This document shows, piece by piece, positions 34,637-43,154 of a stretch of 64,000 bases of DNA. The stretch spans positions 3,224,001 to 3,288,000 of the forward strand of contig NZ_CP071868.1 of assembly GCF_017569225.1 (NCBI RefSeq), given 5' to 3'. The notes below the pieces were generated by a model. That model saw nothing but the letters and a program-made list of their open reading frames with translations, was not told where the DNA came from and did no database searches. The position numbers and the translations under genes are program-made. This DNA is from Pengzhenrongella sicca. GTDB taxonomy: Bacteria > Actinomycetota > Actinomycetes > Actinomycetales > Cellulomonadaceae. The stretch's first letter is position 1; the number at the start of each line of letters is the position of its first letter.

Positions 34637-36358
34637 TCACTTTTCCCACGGCGCGGCGACGGGGAAGTACCGCTCGAGGAACTGCGTGACCCGCAGGTTG
34701 CGCTCGTCCGGGCTCACCTCGGGAAAGCTGCTGTCGTTGAGGCAGAAAAAGTCGTGCGAGCGCTTCTTCAGCAGCTGATCGAGTGACGCGAGCCCGGAGA
34801 CCAGCGTCGTGTCGACGTACTTGACCTTCGCGTTCTCCTGCGTGACGGCCCTTCCCGTGAGCAGCGCGTAGTAGTGGTAGAGCGAGTTGGTGACGGAGAT
34901 GTTGTCCTTGGCCCGGAACCGGCTGGCGGCCGTGGCGGCGTACTCGGCCGCGAACTCCCGCTCCATCTCGAGCAGCACGCTGCGGCGCAGCGGCGTCGCG
35001 CAGTGCTCCAGGTGCCGGGTGGTGATCCGGCCGAACCGTTCGTACAGGAGCGTGCGGTTGACCCGCGCGGCGTTCTCGAAGCCGCTGCGGTCGAGGTGGT
35101 TGTCGCCGAGGCCGATGCGGGTGCTGGCCTCGATGAACTTGGTCACGCCGCCCGGGGAGAAGAACATGTCGGGCCCGACCGGGCGCCCGAGGAACATGTC
35201 GTCGTTCGAGTACAGGAAGTGCTCGGACAGGCCCTCGATGTGCTGGAGCTGGGACTCGACGGCCTGCGAGTTGTGGGTCGGCAGCACGGACGGGTCGAGG
35301 AAGTGGTCCTCCCCGCGCACGAGCGTCACCGACGGGTGCTCGGCGAGCCACGCGGGGCGGTCCGAGTCGGTTGCGATGAAGATGTGCCGCACCCACGGCG
35401 CGAACATGTACACCGACCGCAGGGCGTACTTGAGCTCGTCGATCTGCAGGAAGCGGGCGTCGGAGTCGTCCCCCTCGCCCACGACGACGCCCTGGGCCTG
35501 CAGCGCGCGCGCCGCGCGGTATGCCGGGCTGTTGCCGTCCACCCACGAGAAGACCAGGTCGATGTCGAAGTCGATGTCGGTCGCGTGGTCGGCGAACATG
35601 TTCTCGATCGTGGGCCACTCGAGTCCGTACCGGTTCACGGTGCCGCGCACGGCCTCGACCACCGGCAGGGTGCGCCGGGTGAGCGAGTTCTCGATCGGCA
35701 GGATGAGGTTGTCGTCCTCCCACGACCACAGCTCGAGCTGCACGCCGCCCGAGGACCCGTAGGTGAGGCCGCCCACGGGCTCGACCCGGGGCCGGTACAG
35801 CCGGAAGATCCGCGCCTTGCCGCCGACCGCGAGCGCGCCGTCGGACACCAGGAGCGCGGTCTTCTTCTTCGCGTCGACCGTCATCGAGTAGAACGGCTCG
35901 TCCCGGCACGCCGCGACGAGGACCTCGCGCAGCTCGCGCCGGCGGCGCCAGTCGACCGCGATCACCGGGCGCCGGTCGTTGCCGCGCACGAGGAGGTATG
36001 CGATGCCGCCGGCGTCGAGCGCGCCGCGGATGAACAGCAGGTCCTCGATCATGGCGTCGTGCGGCGTCCGGTCGGTGTTGACGACGGCGTAGCGACCCTT
36101 GACCTTGATGATGTCCGGGCGGTCGGCGAGCCGTGCGACGGCGGCCGGGGACGTGACCTCGACGACCTCCCGCTCGCTCTCCTCGGGCTCGGGCGCGCCG
36201 AAGTAGACGTCGTCGTGGAGGGCGTGCGGATCCGTGATGAAAACCTCCGAGAACGGCGGGGTGGCAACTGGCCCCCATCGTACGTTCGGCCACGTGACGC
36301 GCGCGGCCACGCGGGTCGCCCCCCGGACGGCCACGCCCGTCGCCACGCCCATCGCCAC
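34637..36358 (-). CDS. Stealth-family sugar phosphotransferase
   Basis: Up to 573 residues; the start is uncertain because several in-frame ATG/GTG codons lie in a repetitive 5' region and none has a good ribosome site. The four Stealth conserved regions appear in order: CR1 DIDLVFSWVDGNSP (about 268-281), CR2 DELKYALRSVYMFAPWVRHI and IATDSDRPAWL, CR3 HNSQAVESQLQHIEGLSEHFLYSNDDMFLG, and CR4 DNISVTNSLYHYYAL. The enzymes transfer hexose-1-phosphate from a nucleotide sugar to build phosphodiester-linked capsular or wall polysaccharide. It stands alone, without other polysaccharide genes nearby. Confidence 0.85.
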   Translation of the reverse strand: MAMGVATGVAVRGATRVAARVTWPNVRWGPVATPPFSEVFITDPHALHDDVYFGAPEPEESEREVVEVTSPAAVARLADRPDIIKVKGRYAVVNTDRTPHDAMIEDLLFIRGALDAGGIAYLLVRGNDRRPVIAVDWRRRRELREVLVAACRDEPFYSMTVDAKKKTALLVSDGALAVGGKARIFRLYRPRVEPVGGLTYGSSGGVQLELWSWEDDNLILPIENSLTRRTLPVVEAVRGTVNRYGLEWPTIENMFADHATDIDFDIDLVFSWVDGNSPAYRAARALQAQGVVVGEGDDSDARFLQIDELKYALRSVYMFAPWVRHIFIATDSDRPAWLAEHPSVTLVRGEDHFLDPSVLPTHNSQAVESQLQHIEGLSEHFLYSNDDMFLGRPVGPDMFFSPGGVTKFIEASTRIGLGDNHLDRSGFENAARVNRTLLYERFGRITTRHLEHCATPLRRSVLLEMEREFAAEYAATAASRFRAKDNISVTNSLYHYYALLTGRAVTQENAKVKYVDTTLVSGLASLDQLLKKRSHDFFCLNDSSFPEVSPDERNLRVTQFLERYFPVAAPWEK

Positions 36359-36484
36359 GCAAGTCCAACACGACGGCCCGGGGCCCGACTCTGCGCGCCG
36401 CGCCCGACGTAACCTGGACGAGCGCAGTTCTCGCCGCGCGGCGGGGCTGGACCGCGATCGAGCAGTGAGCGCGAGGAGTCACGG

Positions 36485-38167
36485 ATGACGAGCCACGGGG
36501 GGCCGGCCACGACCCGCACCGCTGACCTGCTGAGCGCGATCCTCGCGCTCGCCGCCGACCTCGACCTGCCCAGCCTGCTCGAGCGGTTCGTGCAGGCGAG
36601 CACGGACCTCACGGGCGCCCAGTACGGCGCGATCAACATCCTCGACGAGCGCGGGCACTCCCTGACCTTCGTGCAGAGCGGCCTCGACAACTCAACGATC
36701 TCCCGCCTCGCCCGGTCCCCGCACGCCGTCGGCGTGCTCGGCCAGATCCCGGCGCACGGCGTCCTGCGGCTCGAGGACCTCACGCAGCACCCGGCCTTCC
36801 AGGGCTTCCCGGCCGACCACCCGCCGATGGGCTCGTTCCTGGGGACCGCGGTGCGGGTACGCGAGGAGGTCTTCGGCTACCTGTACCTGTCCGAGAAGGT
36901 CGGCGGCTTCGACGCCGGCGACGAGGAGGTGGTCCGGGCCCTCGGCGCGGCCGCGGCGGTCGCGATCCAGAACGCGCAGCTGTACGGCGTCGCCGGCCGG
37001 CGCGAGCACTGGCTCCAGGCGGGGCAGAAGATCACGACGATGCTGCTCGAGGGGGCGGAGGAGGAGGAGGCGCTGCTGCAGATCGCCTCGACCGCGCGCG
37101 AGATCTCGGGCGCCGACACCTCCGCGCTCGTGCTGCCCGGCATGGGCGGCGAGCTCGTGATGGAGATCGTCGACGGGCACTCGAAGGAGAAGCTGCTCGG
37201 GCTCACGATGCCGCGCGACGGCCGGTCCTGGGAGGCGTTCACGAGCGGCGCGGGCGAGGTCGTGCCGTCGCTCGCCACGTCGCGCCGGCTCCAGCTCGAG
37301 CCGATGCGCCAGTTCGGGCCCGCCATGTACGCGCCGCTGCGGACGTCGGGCCACAGCGTCGGCGTGCTCGTCCTGCTGCGCCGGGTCGGCTCGGCGCCGT
37401 TCGCGACGAGCGACCTCGTGCTCTCGCGGTCGTTCGCGGCGCAGGCCGCCCTCGCGTTCGTGCTCGCCGAGGCGAGGCACGCGCAGGACGTCGCCGCGCT
37501 GCTCGACGAGCGCGAGCGCATCGCGCGCGACCTGCACGACCTCGCGATCCAGCAGCTGTTCGCCACCGGCATGCAGCTCGAGACCGTCCGGCGGCGAGCG
37601 GCGCGCGGCGTCGACCCGTCGGAGCTCACCTCGATCATCGAGGAGGCGCTGGACAGCGTGGACTCGACGGTCCGCCAGATCAGGGCGATCGTGCACGCGC
37701 TGCGCGACCCGGACGCCGCGACGTCGCTCGTCGAGCGCCTGCGCCGCGAGTCCTCGCTCGCCCGGACCGGGCTCGGGTTCGCTCCCTCGCTCGTGGTGAC
37801 GTTCGCGGGTCGCGTTGTCGACTCGGCCCAGGACGAGCAGGGCGACGTCGACCGGATCGACGACGCGGTGCCCGCGGACCTGGCCGACGACGTCGTCGCC
37901 GTCGCGCGCGAGGGCCTCGCCAACGCGGCGCGGCACGCCCACTCGTCCTCGGTCATGGTGCGGGTCACGGTCACGGGCGTCGGGCCGACCGGGATGGTCG
38001 AGATCGAGGTCGAGGACGACGGCGCCGGCCTGTCCGTGGCCCGGGACCGGAACTCGGGCACCCAGAACCTCGCCGCGCGCGCCCGGCAGCACGGTGGCAC
38101 GTTCAGCCTCGGCACGCCGCCGTCGGGGCGGGGCACCCTGCTGCGCTGGCAGGCCCCGCTCGGCTGA
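36485..38167 (+). CDS. GAF-domain sensor histidine kinase (DosS/DevS type), copy 1
   Basis: 560 residues, no membrane segment. Two GAF domains (about 20-155 and 180-335) are followed by a HisKA_3 dimerisation domain with phospho-acceptor His in ERIARDLHDLAIQQLFATG and a HATPase with EGLANAARHAHSS, VEDDGAGL and RGTLLRWQAPL. The DosS-like architecture senses redox state or a diatomic gas through haem in GAF1 in some relatives. A strict haem ligand cannot be assigned here. It heads a tandem pair with copy 2, with which it is nearly collinear, and a NarL-type regulator lies convergent beyond. Confidence 0.9.
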   Translation: MTSHGGPATTRTADLLSAILALAADLDLPSLLERFVQASTDLTGAQYGAINILDERGHSLTFVQSGLDNSTISRLARSPHAVGVLGQIPAHGVLRLEDLTQHPAFQGFPADHPPMGSFLGTAVRVREEVFGYLYLSEKVGGFDAGDEEVVRALGAAAAVAIQNAQLYGVAGRREHWLQAGQKITTMLLEGAEEEEALLQIASTAREISGADTSALVLPGMGGELVMEIVDGHSKEKLLGLTMPRDGRSWEAFTSGAGEVVPSLATSRRLQLEPMRQFGPAMYAPLRTSGHSVGVLVLLRRVGSAPFATSDLVLSRSFAAQAALAFVLAEARHAQDVAALLDERERIARDLHDLAIQQLFATGMQLETVRRRAARGVDPSELTSIIEEALDSVDSTVRQIRAIVHALRDPDAATSLVERLRRESSLARTGLGFAPSLVVTFAGRVVDSAQDEQGDVDRIDDAVPADLADDVVAVAREGLANAARHAHSSSVMVRVTVTGVGPTGMVEIEVEDDGAGLSVARDRNSGTQNLAARARQHGGTFSLGTPPSGRGTLLRWQAPLG

Positions 38168-38193
38168 GCCACCGCGGGGGCGTTCTCGGGTCC

Positions 38194-38233
38194 TTGGTCC
38201 TACCGCGCGGCCGACGCCGTATGGTAGGACCAA
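38194..38233. promoter_or_regulatory. Perfect 11-bp inverted repeat between the two kinase genes
   Basis: TTGGTCCTACC (38194-38204) is the exact inverse of GGTAGGACCAA (38223-38233), with 18 bases between. The right arm ends 25 bases before the ATG of the second kinase. It may be a binding site for the nearby response regulator or a terminator for the first kinase gene; the long spacer favours a dimer-binding site. Confidence 0.45.
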
Positions 38234-38258
38234 CCCGACCGAGCGAGCGAGGGGCGCC

Positions 38259-39938
38259 ATGGTCCCCGACGGACGCACCACCCCGGTCGCGAGCACCGAC
38301 CTGCTCAGCGCGTTCATGGCGCTCTCGGCCGACCTGGACCTGCCGCGGCTGCTCGAGCGATTCGTCGCCGCGAGCACGAGCCTGACGGGCGCGCAGTTCG
38401 GCGCGATCAACGTGCTCGACGAGCACGGCGCCTCCGTCACCTTCGTGCAGGCCGGCATGCCGGCGCCGATCGTCGCGGCGCTCGCGAACCCGCCGCACGC
38501 GATCGGGGTGCTCGGCGAGATCCCGTCGCACGGCGTCCTACGCCTGCACGACCTCATGGAGCACCCCGCGTTCCGCGGCCTCCCCGCGGGCCATCCCCCG
38601 ATGCACTCGTTCCTCGGCACCGCGGTGCGCGTCGGCGAGGAGATCTTCGGGTACCTCTACCTGTCGGAGAAGGTCGGCGGCTTCGACGCCGGCGACGAGG
38701 CAGTCGTGACCGCGCTCGCGGCCGCGGCGGCGATCGCGATCCAGAACGCGCAGCACTACGAGGCGGCCATGCGGCGCGAGCAGTGGCTGCGGGCCGGGCA
38801 GCAGATCACGACGATGCTGCTCGAGGGGGCCGACGAGGAGGACGCGCTGCTGCAGATCGCGAGCACGGCGCGCGAGATCGCCCACGCCGACACCGCGGCG
38901 CTCGTGCTGCCCGGCATGGGCGGCGAGCTCGTGATGGAGATCGTCGACGGGCGGGGCCGGGAGAAGCTGCTCGGGCTCACCATGGCCCGGATGGGGCGCT
39001 CCTGGGACGCTTTCGCGACGGGGCAGGGGGCGCTCGTGCCGTCGCTCGCGACCGCCCGCGACCCGCAGCTCGCGCCGCTGCGGGAGTTCGGACCGGCCCT
39101 GTACGCCCCCCTGCTCTCGTCCGGGCACTACATGGGCGTGCTCGTGCTGCTGCGCACGGTCGGCCGGGCGCCGTTCGACGCCAGCGACCTGGACCGGGCG
39201 CAGTCGTTCGCGGCGCAGGCCGCGCTCGCGTTCGTGCTGGCCGAGGCGCGCCGCACCCACGACGCCGCCGCGCTGCTCGACGAGCGCGAGCGCATCGCGC
39301 GCGACCTGCACGACCTGGCGATCCAGCAGCTGTTCGCCACGGGACTGCAGCTCGAGACGGTGCGCAGCCGCACGGCCGACGGCTCCGACCCCCGGCTCAC
39401 GCGCATCGTCGAGACGGCCCTGGACAACGTGGACTCCTCGGTCCGGCAGATTCGGGTCATCGTGCACGCGCTGCACAACCCGGACACCGCGACCCCGCTC
39501 GTGGAGCGGCTGCAGCGCGAGTGCGCCCTGGCCCGGACCGGCCTCGGGTTCGACCCGGCGCTCGAGGTGGTCTACGAGGGGCACCCGATCGGCGCAGGCC
39601 CCGGCGACATCGCGGCGATCGCCCGCATGGACGACGTGCTCGGCGCCGACCTCGCGGGCGACGTCGCCGCGGTGGCCCGCGAGGGGCTCGCGAACGCGGC
39701 GCGGCACGCCCACTCCACGACCGTCTGGGTCCGGGTGAGCGTGGCCGGGTCCGGGCGGGGCGGGACCGTGACGATCGAGGTCGAGGACGACGGCGTCGGC
39801 CTGTCCCCGGAGCGCGACCGGCACTCGGGCACCAAGAACCTCGCCACGCGCGCGGGCCGGCACGGCGGCACGTTCACCCTGGGCACGCCACCCTCGGGCC
39901 GCGGCACCCTGGTGCACTGGCGGGCCCCGCTGGCCTGA
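38259..39938 (+). CDS. GAF-domain sensor histidine kinase (DosS/DevS type), copy 2
   Basis: 559 residues from the ATG at 38259; the frame is open upstream into the first kinase but the matching N-terminus (STDLLSAFMALSADLDLP) shows this start. Domains and motifs repeat those of the first copy almost residue for residue: GAF-GAF-HisKA_3 (ERIARDLHDLAIQQLFATG)-HATPase (EGLANAARHAHST, VEDDGVGL). Divergence is highest in the GAF2-HisKA linker and in the segment before the HATPase. This is a recent tandem duplication. Both kinases may phosphorylate the same regulator encoded 50 bases downstream on the other strand. Confidence 0.9.
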   Translation: MVPDGRTTPVASTDLLSAFMALSADLDLPRLLERFVAASTSLTGAQFGAINVLDEHGASVTFVQAGMPAPIVAALANPPHAIGVLGEIPSHGVLRLHDLMEHPAFRGLPAGHPPMHSFLGTAVRVGEEIFGYLYLSEKVGGFDAGDEAVVTALAAAAAIAIQNAQHYEAAMRREQWLRAGQQITTMLLEGADEEDALLQIASTAREIAHADTAALVLPGMGGELVMEIVDGRGREKLLGLTMARMGRSWDAFATGQGALVPSLATARDPQLAPLREFGPALYAPLLSSGHYMGVLVLLRTVGRAPFDASDLDRAQSFAAQAALAFVLAEARRTHDAAALLDERERIARDLHDLAIQQLFATGLQLETVRSRTADGSDPRLTRIVETALDNVDSSVRQIRVIVHALHNPDTATPLVERLQRECALARTGLGFDPALEVVYEGHPIGAGPGDIAAIARMDDVLGADLAGDVAAVAREGLANAARHAHSTTVWVRVSVAGSGRGGTVTIEVEDDGVGLSPERDRHSGTKNLATRAGRHGGTFTLGTPPSGRGTLVHWRAPLA

Positions 39939-39989
39939 GCGGCCAGCTGCCGCGGAGCGCCGGTGTGGCGCGCTGGCTGCGGCTCCTGG

Positions 39990-40673
39990 CTACGAGTCGC
40001 CCGGTTCGGCGCGCCAGCCGCTGTGCTTGCGCGCGGCGACCCACGCGGCCACCTGGGTCCGACGCTGCAGGCCCATCTTCGCCAGCAGGCTCGTGATGTG
40101 GTTCTTGACGGTCTTCTCGGCGACGCTCAGGCGCTCGGCGATCTCGCGGTTGGACAGGCCCTCGCCGATGAGGTCGAGCACGCGCAGCTCGCTTGGCGTC
40201 AGGTGCTCGGTCGGGTCCTCGTGGCCGGCCTTGTGCCGCGTCACGGTCCGCTCGTCGAGCAGGGTGCGTCCCGCGGCGACCGCCCGCACGACGTCGGTGA
40301 TCTCCGCCCCCCGCACGCTCTTGAGCAGGTACGCGACGGCGCCGGCGTCGAGCGCGGCCGCGAGGGCGTCGTCGTCGTCGAACGAGGTGAGCACGATGGC
40401 GCGCACCTCGGGCTGGGTCTCGCGCACCTTACGCATGAGGTCGATGCCGGTGCCGTCGGGCAGCTGCAGATCGACGAGCATGATCTGGGGCCGCACCAGC
40501 CCGGCGCGCCGGACTCCGTCGGCCACCGACCCCGCCTCGGCCACCACGTGCATACCCTCCGCACGCTCGACGACCTCGGCGATGCCGCGACGGACCACCT
40601 CATGGTCGTCGACAATCATCACCGTTATGACGGCGGCACGGTCCGCGGACGAGGTCAGGTTGCTGATCACCAC
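39990..40673 (-). CDS. NarL/LuxR-family response regulator (DosR-like)
   Basis: 227 residues if the GTG at 40673 is used; starts at 40670, 40622 (GTG) or 40619 (ATG, giving MIVDDHEVV) are also possible. The receiver domain has VDDHEVVRRGI, the phospho-Asp in IMLVDLQLPDG, and the conserved Thr/Lys of VLTSFDDDD and YLLKS. The LuxR-type HTH follows: LTPSELRVLDLIGEGLSNREIAERL and KTVKNHITSLLAKMGLQRRTQ. It is convergent with the kinase pair and divergent from the dehydrogenase gene. DosR homologues regulate hypoxia and redox responses. Confidence 0.88.
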   Translation of the reverse strand: MVISNLTSSADRAAVITVMIVDDHEVVRRGIAEVVERAEGMHVVAEAGSVADGVRRAGLVRPQIMLVDLQLPDGTGIDLMRKVRETQPEVRAIVLTSFDDDDALAAALDAGAVAYLLKSVRGAEITDVVRAVAAGRTLLDERTVTRHKAGHEDPTEHLTPSELRVLDLIGEGLSNREIAERLSVAEKTVKNHITSLLAKMGLQRRTQVAAWVAARKHSGWRAEPGDS

Positions 40674-40777
40674 CTCGGCATCGTAACGATGAGTGGGACC
40701 GTTCCGAACACGGCGGGGCCGAGCACGCCCAAACTGGTGAATCCTGGGGGGGCAAACCCCCGCCACGAGAGGCCACC

Positions 40778-41725
40778 ATGTCGTTCACCCTGCTGCTGCC
40801 GACGTCCCTGCCGCTGACCCCGGAGGTGCCCGCCGGCGTCGTCGTCGTCCCGTACGCGGTGGACGAGCCGCTGCCCGCGGCCATCGAGACGGCGGACGCG
40901 ATGGTGGTCTGGGGCAACCCGGCGGGTCAGCTGCGCGACGCCGCGGCCCGGGGCGCGAGGCTGCGCTGGGTGCAGGCGCTGGCCGCGGGCCCGGACGCAG
41001 TGCTCGGCGCAGGCTTCGTTCCGGGCGCGGTCATCACGTCCGGCCGATCGCTGCACGACGGCCCGGTCGCCGAGCACGCGCTGGCGCTCGTGCTCGCCGC
41101 CGCGCGGCGCCTGAACCTGCTCGTGCGGGCCCAGACGGCCCACCGCTGGGCGGCGGAGCTCGGCGGCCTGCAGCCCGGCCGGCCCGCGGACTCGTTCCGG
41201 ACGCTCGCGGGCGCGCGGGTGCTCGTGTGGGGCTTCGGTTCGATCGCGCAGGCACTCGCCCCGCACCTGCGGCTGCTGGGCGCCGAGGTGACCGGCGTCG
41301 CGAGCTCAGCGGGCGAGCGCGTCGGCTTCCCGGTGATCGCGGCGGCCGACGTCGAGGCGGCGCTGCCGACGACCGACCTCCTGATCGGGATCCTGCCTGC
41401 GACGGCCGACACGCACCACGCGATCTCGGCCGAGCGCCTCGCGCTGCTGCCTGCGCACGCGTGGGTCGTCAACGTGGGCCGGGGCACGACGCTCGACGAG
41501 GCCGCGCTCGCGCGCGCGGTGCACGAGGGCCGGCTCGGCGGCGCGGCGCTCGACGTGTTCGAGATCGAGCCGCTGCCCGCGGATTCGCCGCTGTGGGACG
41601 AGCCCAACGTCATCGTGTCCCCGCACGCGGCCGGCGGCCGCCCGACGGGCGCCTCAGAGCTCGTCAGCGCCAACCTGGCGGCCCTGCTGGCCGGCCAACC
41701 GCTGCGCAACGTGGTCGCTCGCTGA
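40778..41725 (+). CDS. D-isomer-specific 2-hydroxyacid dehydrogenase
   Basis: 315 residues. The NAD-binding half has VLVWGFGSIAQALAPHLRLLG (GxGxxA-type variant GFGSIA), NVGRGTTLDEAAL with the substrate-binding Arg region, ALDVFEIEPLP with the catalytic Glu, and SPHAAGG with the catalytic His. The N-terminal catalytic half includes SGRSLHDGPVAEHALAL. It would interconvert a 2-keto acid and a D-2-hydroxy acid with NAD(P)H. The substrate is not predictable. An 18-base run of weak sequence separates it from the divergent regulator promoter region. Confidence 0.88.
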   Translation: MSFTLLLPTSLPLTPEVPAGVVVVPYAVDEPLPAAIETADAMVVWGNPAGQLRDAAARGARLRWVQALAAGPDAVLGAGFVPGAVITSGRSLHDGPVAEHALALVLAAARRLNLLVRAQTAHRWAAELGGLQPGRPADSFRTLAGARVLVWGFGSIAQALAPHLRLLGAEVTGVASSAGERVGFPVIAAADVEAALPTTDLLIGILPATADTHHAISAERLALLPAHAWVVNVGRGTTLDEAALARAVHEGRLGGAALDVFEIEPLPADSPLWDEPNVIVSPHAAGGRPTGASELVSANLAALLAGQPLRNVVAR

Positions 41726-41729
41726 CGCG

Positions 41730-41843
41730 GAGGTAGTCCCTCCGCGGTGAGGTAGTCCCTGCGCGGTGAGGTAGTCCCTCCGCGGCGAGGTAGTCCATCC
41801 GCGGTGAGGTAGTCCATCCGCGGTGAGGTAGTCCCTGCAGAAG
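41730..41843. repeat. 19-bp direct repeat array (five full copies and a partial)
   Basis: The unit GAGGTAGTCCCTCCGCGGT recurs without spacers at 41730, 41749, 41768, 41787 and 41806, with C/A and C/G changes near positions 11 and 13, and a sixth partly diverged copy begins at 41825. The array starts four bases after the dehydrogenase stop and stops 18 bases before the IS end. Copies in the opposite orientation lie beyond the IS at 43113-43140. Confidence 0.95.
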
Positions 41844-41860
41844 GACGGCAAAGTCAAGGT

Positions 41861-43098
41861 GTGGGAGCAACGCCGGGGGTTATGCGGCGAGTAGCAGCTG
41901 GTTCAGCCGGTCGGCTGGGGTTTGTAGGTCCAGGGTCGGGCGGGGTCTGCGGTTCAAGGTAGCCGCAACTCGATGCAGGTCCGCGGGGGTATGTACGGCC
42001 AGGTCGGAGCCCTTTTCGAACCAGAATCGCAGGAGCCGGTTCGTGTTCTCGTTCGTGCCGCGCTGCCAGGGTGAGTGCGGGTTGCAGAAGTAGAGCGTCG
42101 CGTCGAGCGCGGTCTGGATCTGGGCGTAGTGGGCGAGCTCGGTTCCGCGGTCCCAGGTGATCGAGCGACGCAGATGTTCGGGCAGGCTGCTCATCTCGCG
42201 GATCATCGCTGCCGCGACCGCGCCTGCACTGTGATCGTCGGGCAGGTGCAGCAAGATCGTGAATCGGGTGCTGCGCTCGACCAGAGTGCCGATCGCGGTC
42301 CCGTTGCGGCCGATGATGAGGTCACCTTCCCAGTGCCCAGGGATCGCCCTATCCTCGACCTCGGCTGGCCGGTCACTGATCTTGAACGCCTCCTTGTAGG
42401 GGCTGCTCTTGTGCCGGTCAGCGGTATGGGGAACTCGCTTCTTGCGTTGCAAACTCAGCTTCTTGGCCAGGTCAGCGCGCAAGTTCCCGCGACTTTGGAC
42501 GTAGAGAGCGCGGTAGATCGTCTCGTGGCTCACCTGCATCCCCTGATCATCGGCGAAGGTGAGCGCCAGCATCGACGAGATCAGCTTCGGGCTCCACCCG
42601 ACGTCCATCCACGCAGCGATCTGCGCGCACAACGGCGCGTTCGCGACCAGCTTCAACGGCTTCGGCCGCCGCCGGGCCTGATGGGCCCTGGCATGGGCGA
42701 GCGAGGCGTAATAGGCCCCGTCCGGGCCCGCGTTGCGCCTGACCTCTCGCCAGACCACGGACTTGTCCCGACCGATCGCCTGCCCGATCAAGGCATAGCT
42801 CATGCCCGTGCGCCGGCCCATCTCGATCATCCCCCGATCGGCCAACGTCACCATCCGCTCGCTGGCGTCGCGATCCGTTCGTGGCCCCGGGTCAGCCAGA
42901 CCACCCAAGCGCCCACTGCGCAGCTCCATCCCCCCAGCCTGGGCCCACCACCGGAAACCCGTGGCCCCAACAGCACCGACACGCGCAGAAGCAGCCTCAA
43001 CACTCAGACCACCACAGACCAGATCCACAAACCGAGCCCGAGTGCCCTCAGGGAACTTGACCATCACAACGCTCCTTCAACAGGGGCGTTGCTCCCAC
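41861..43098 (-). mobile_element. IS30-family insertion sequence
   Basis: About 1238 bases bounded by perfect 14-bp inverted ends GTGGGAGCAACGCC (41861-41874) and its complement (43085-43098). It contains one transposase gene reading leftwards. No target-site duplication is evident in the flanks (caaggt and catatg). It sits inside a cluster of 19-bp repeats between two convergent chromosomal genes, a harmless target. Confidence 0.9.
41880..43067 (-). CDS. IS30-family transposase
   Basis: 395 residues, intact. Two helix-turn-helix regions occupy the N-terminal third, the second in YALIGQAIGRDKSVVWREVRRN. The DDE catalytic core follows: PGHWEGDLIIG (first Asp), TWDRGTELAHYAQIQ (second Asp), and QRGTNENTNRLLRFWFEKG (Glu), spaced as in IS30, with the ending RPRPTLDLQTPADRLN usual for the family. 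Start at the ATG-ATG pair (MMVKFPEG) near the right end of the element. No frameshift, so the IS is probably still mobile. Confidence 0.95.
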   Translation of the reverse strand: MMVKFPEGTRARFVDLVCGGLSVEAASARVGAVGATGFRWWAQAGGMELRSGRLGGLADPGPRTDRDASERMVTLADRGMIEMGRRTGMSYALIGQAIGRDKSVVWREVRRNAGPDGAYYASLAHARAHQARRRPKPLKLVANAPLCAQIAAWMDVGWSPKLISSMLALTFADDQGMQVSHETIYRALYVQSRGNLRADLAKKLSLQRKKRVPHTADRHKSSPYKEAFKISDRPAEVEDRAIPGHWEGDLIIGRNGTAIGTLVERSTRFTILLHLPDDHSAGAVAAAMIREMSSLPEHLRRSITWDRGTELAHYAQIQTALDATLYFCNPHSPWQRGTNENTNRLLRFWFEKGSDLAVHTPADLHRVAATLNRRPRPTLDLQTPADRLNQLLLAA

Positions 43099-43112
43099 CA
43101 TATGAATCTGCC

Positions 43113-43140
43113 GACTACCTCACCCGGAAAGGACTACCTC
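43113..43140. repeat. Inverted copies of the 19-bp repeat on the far side of the IS
   Basis: On the minus strand GAGGTAGTCCTTTCCGGGT (43140 to 43122) and the first nine bases of another unit (43121 to 43113) match the 41730 array in sequence and 19-base spacing but point the opposite way. Together the two arms would form an extended inverted repeat if the IS were absent. Confidence 0.8.
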
Positions 43141-43154
43141 GCCGCGCGCACGCC

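Noticed and set aside
37815-38258. Second kinase extended upstream into the first kinase gene, or one frameshifted kinase
   Set aside because: The two kinases are each complete from GAF1 to HATPase and separated by a 91-base gap with its own start; they are tandem copies.
41730-41843. Possible CRISPR array
   Set aside because: The 19-bp units abut with no unique spacers, and no cas gene is nearby.
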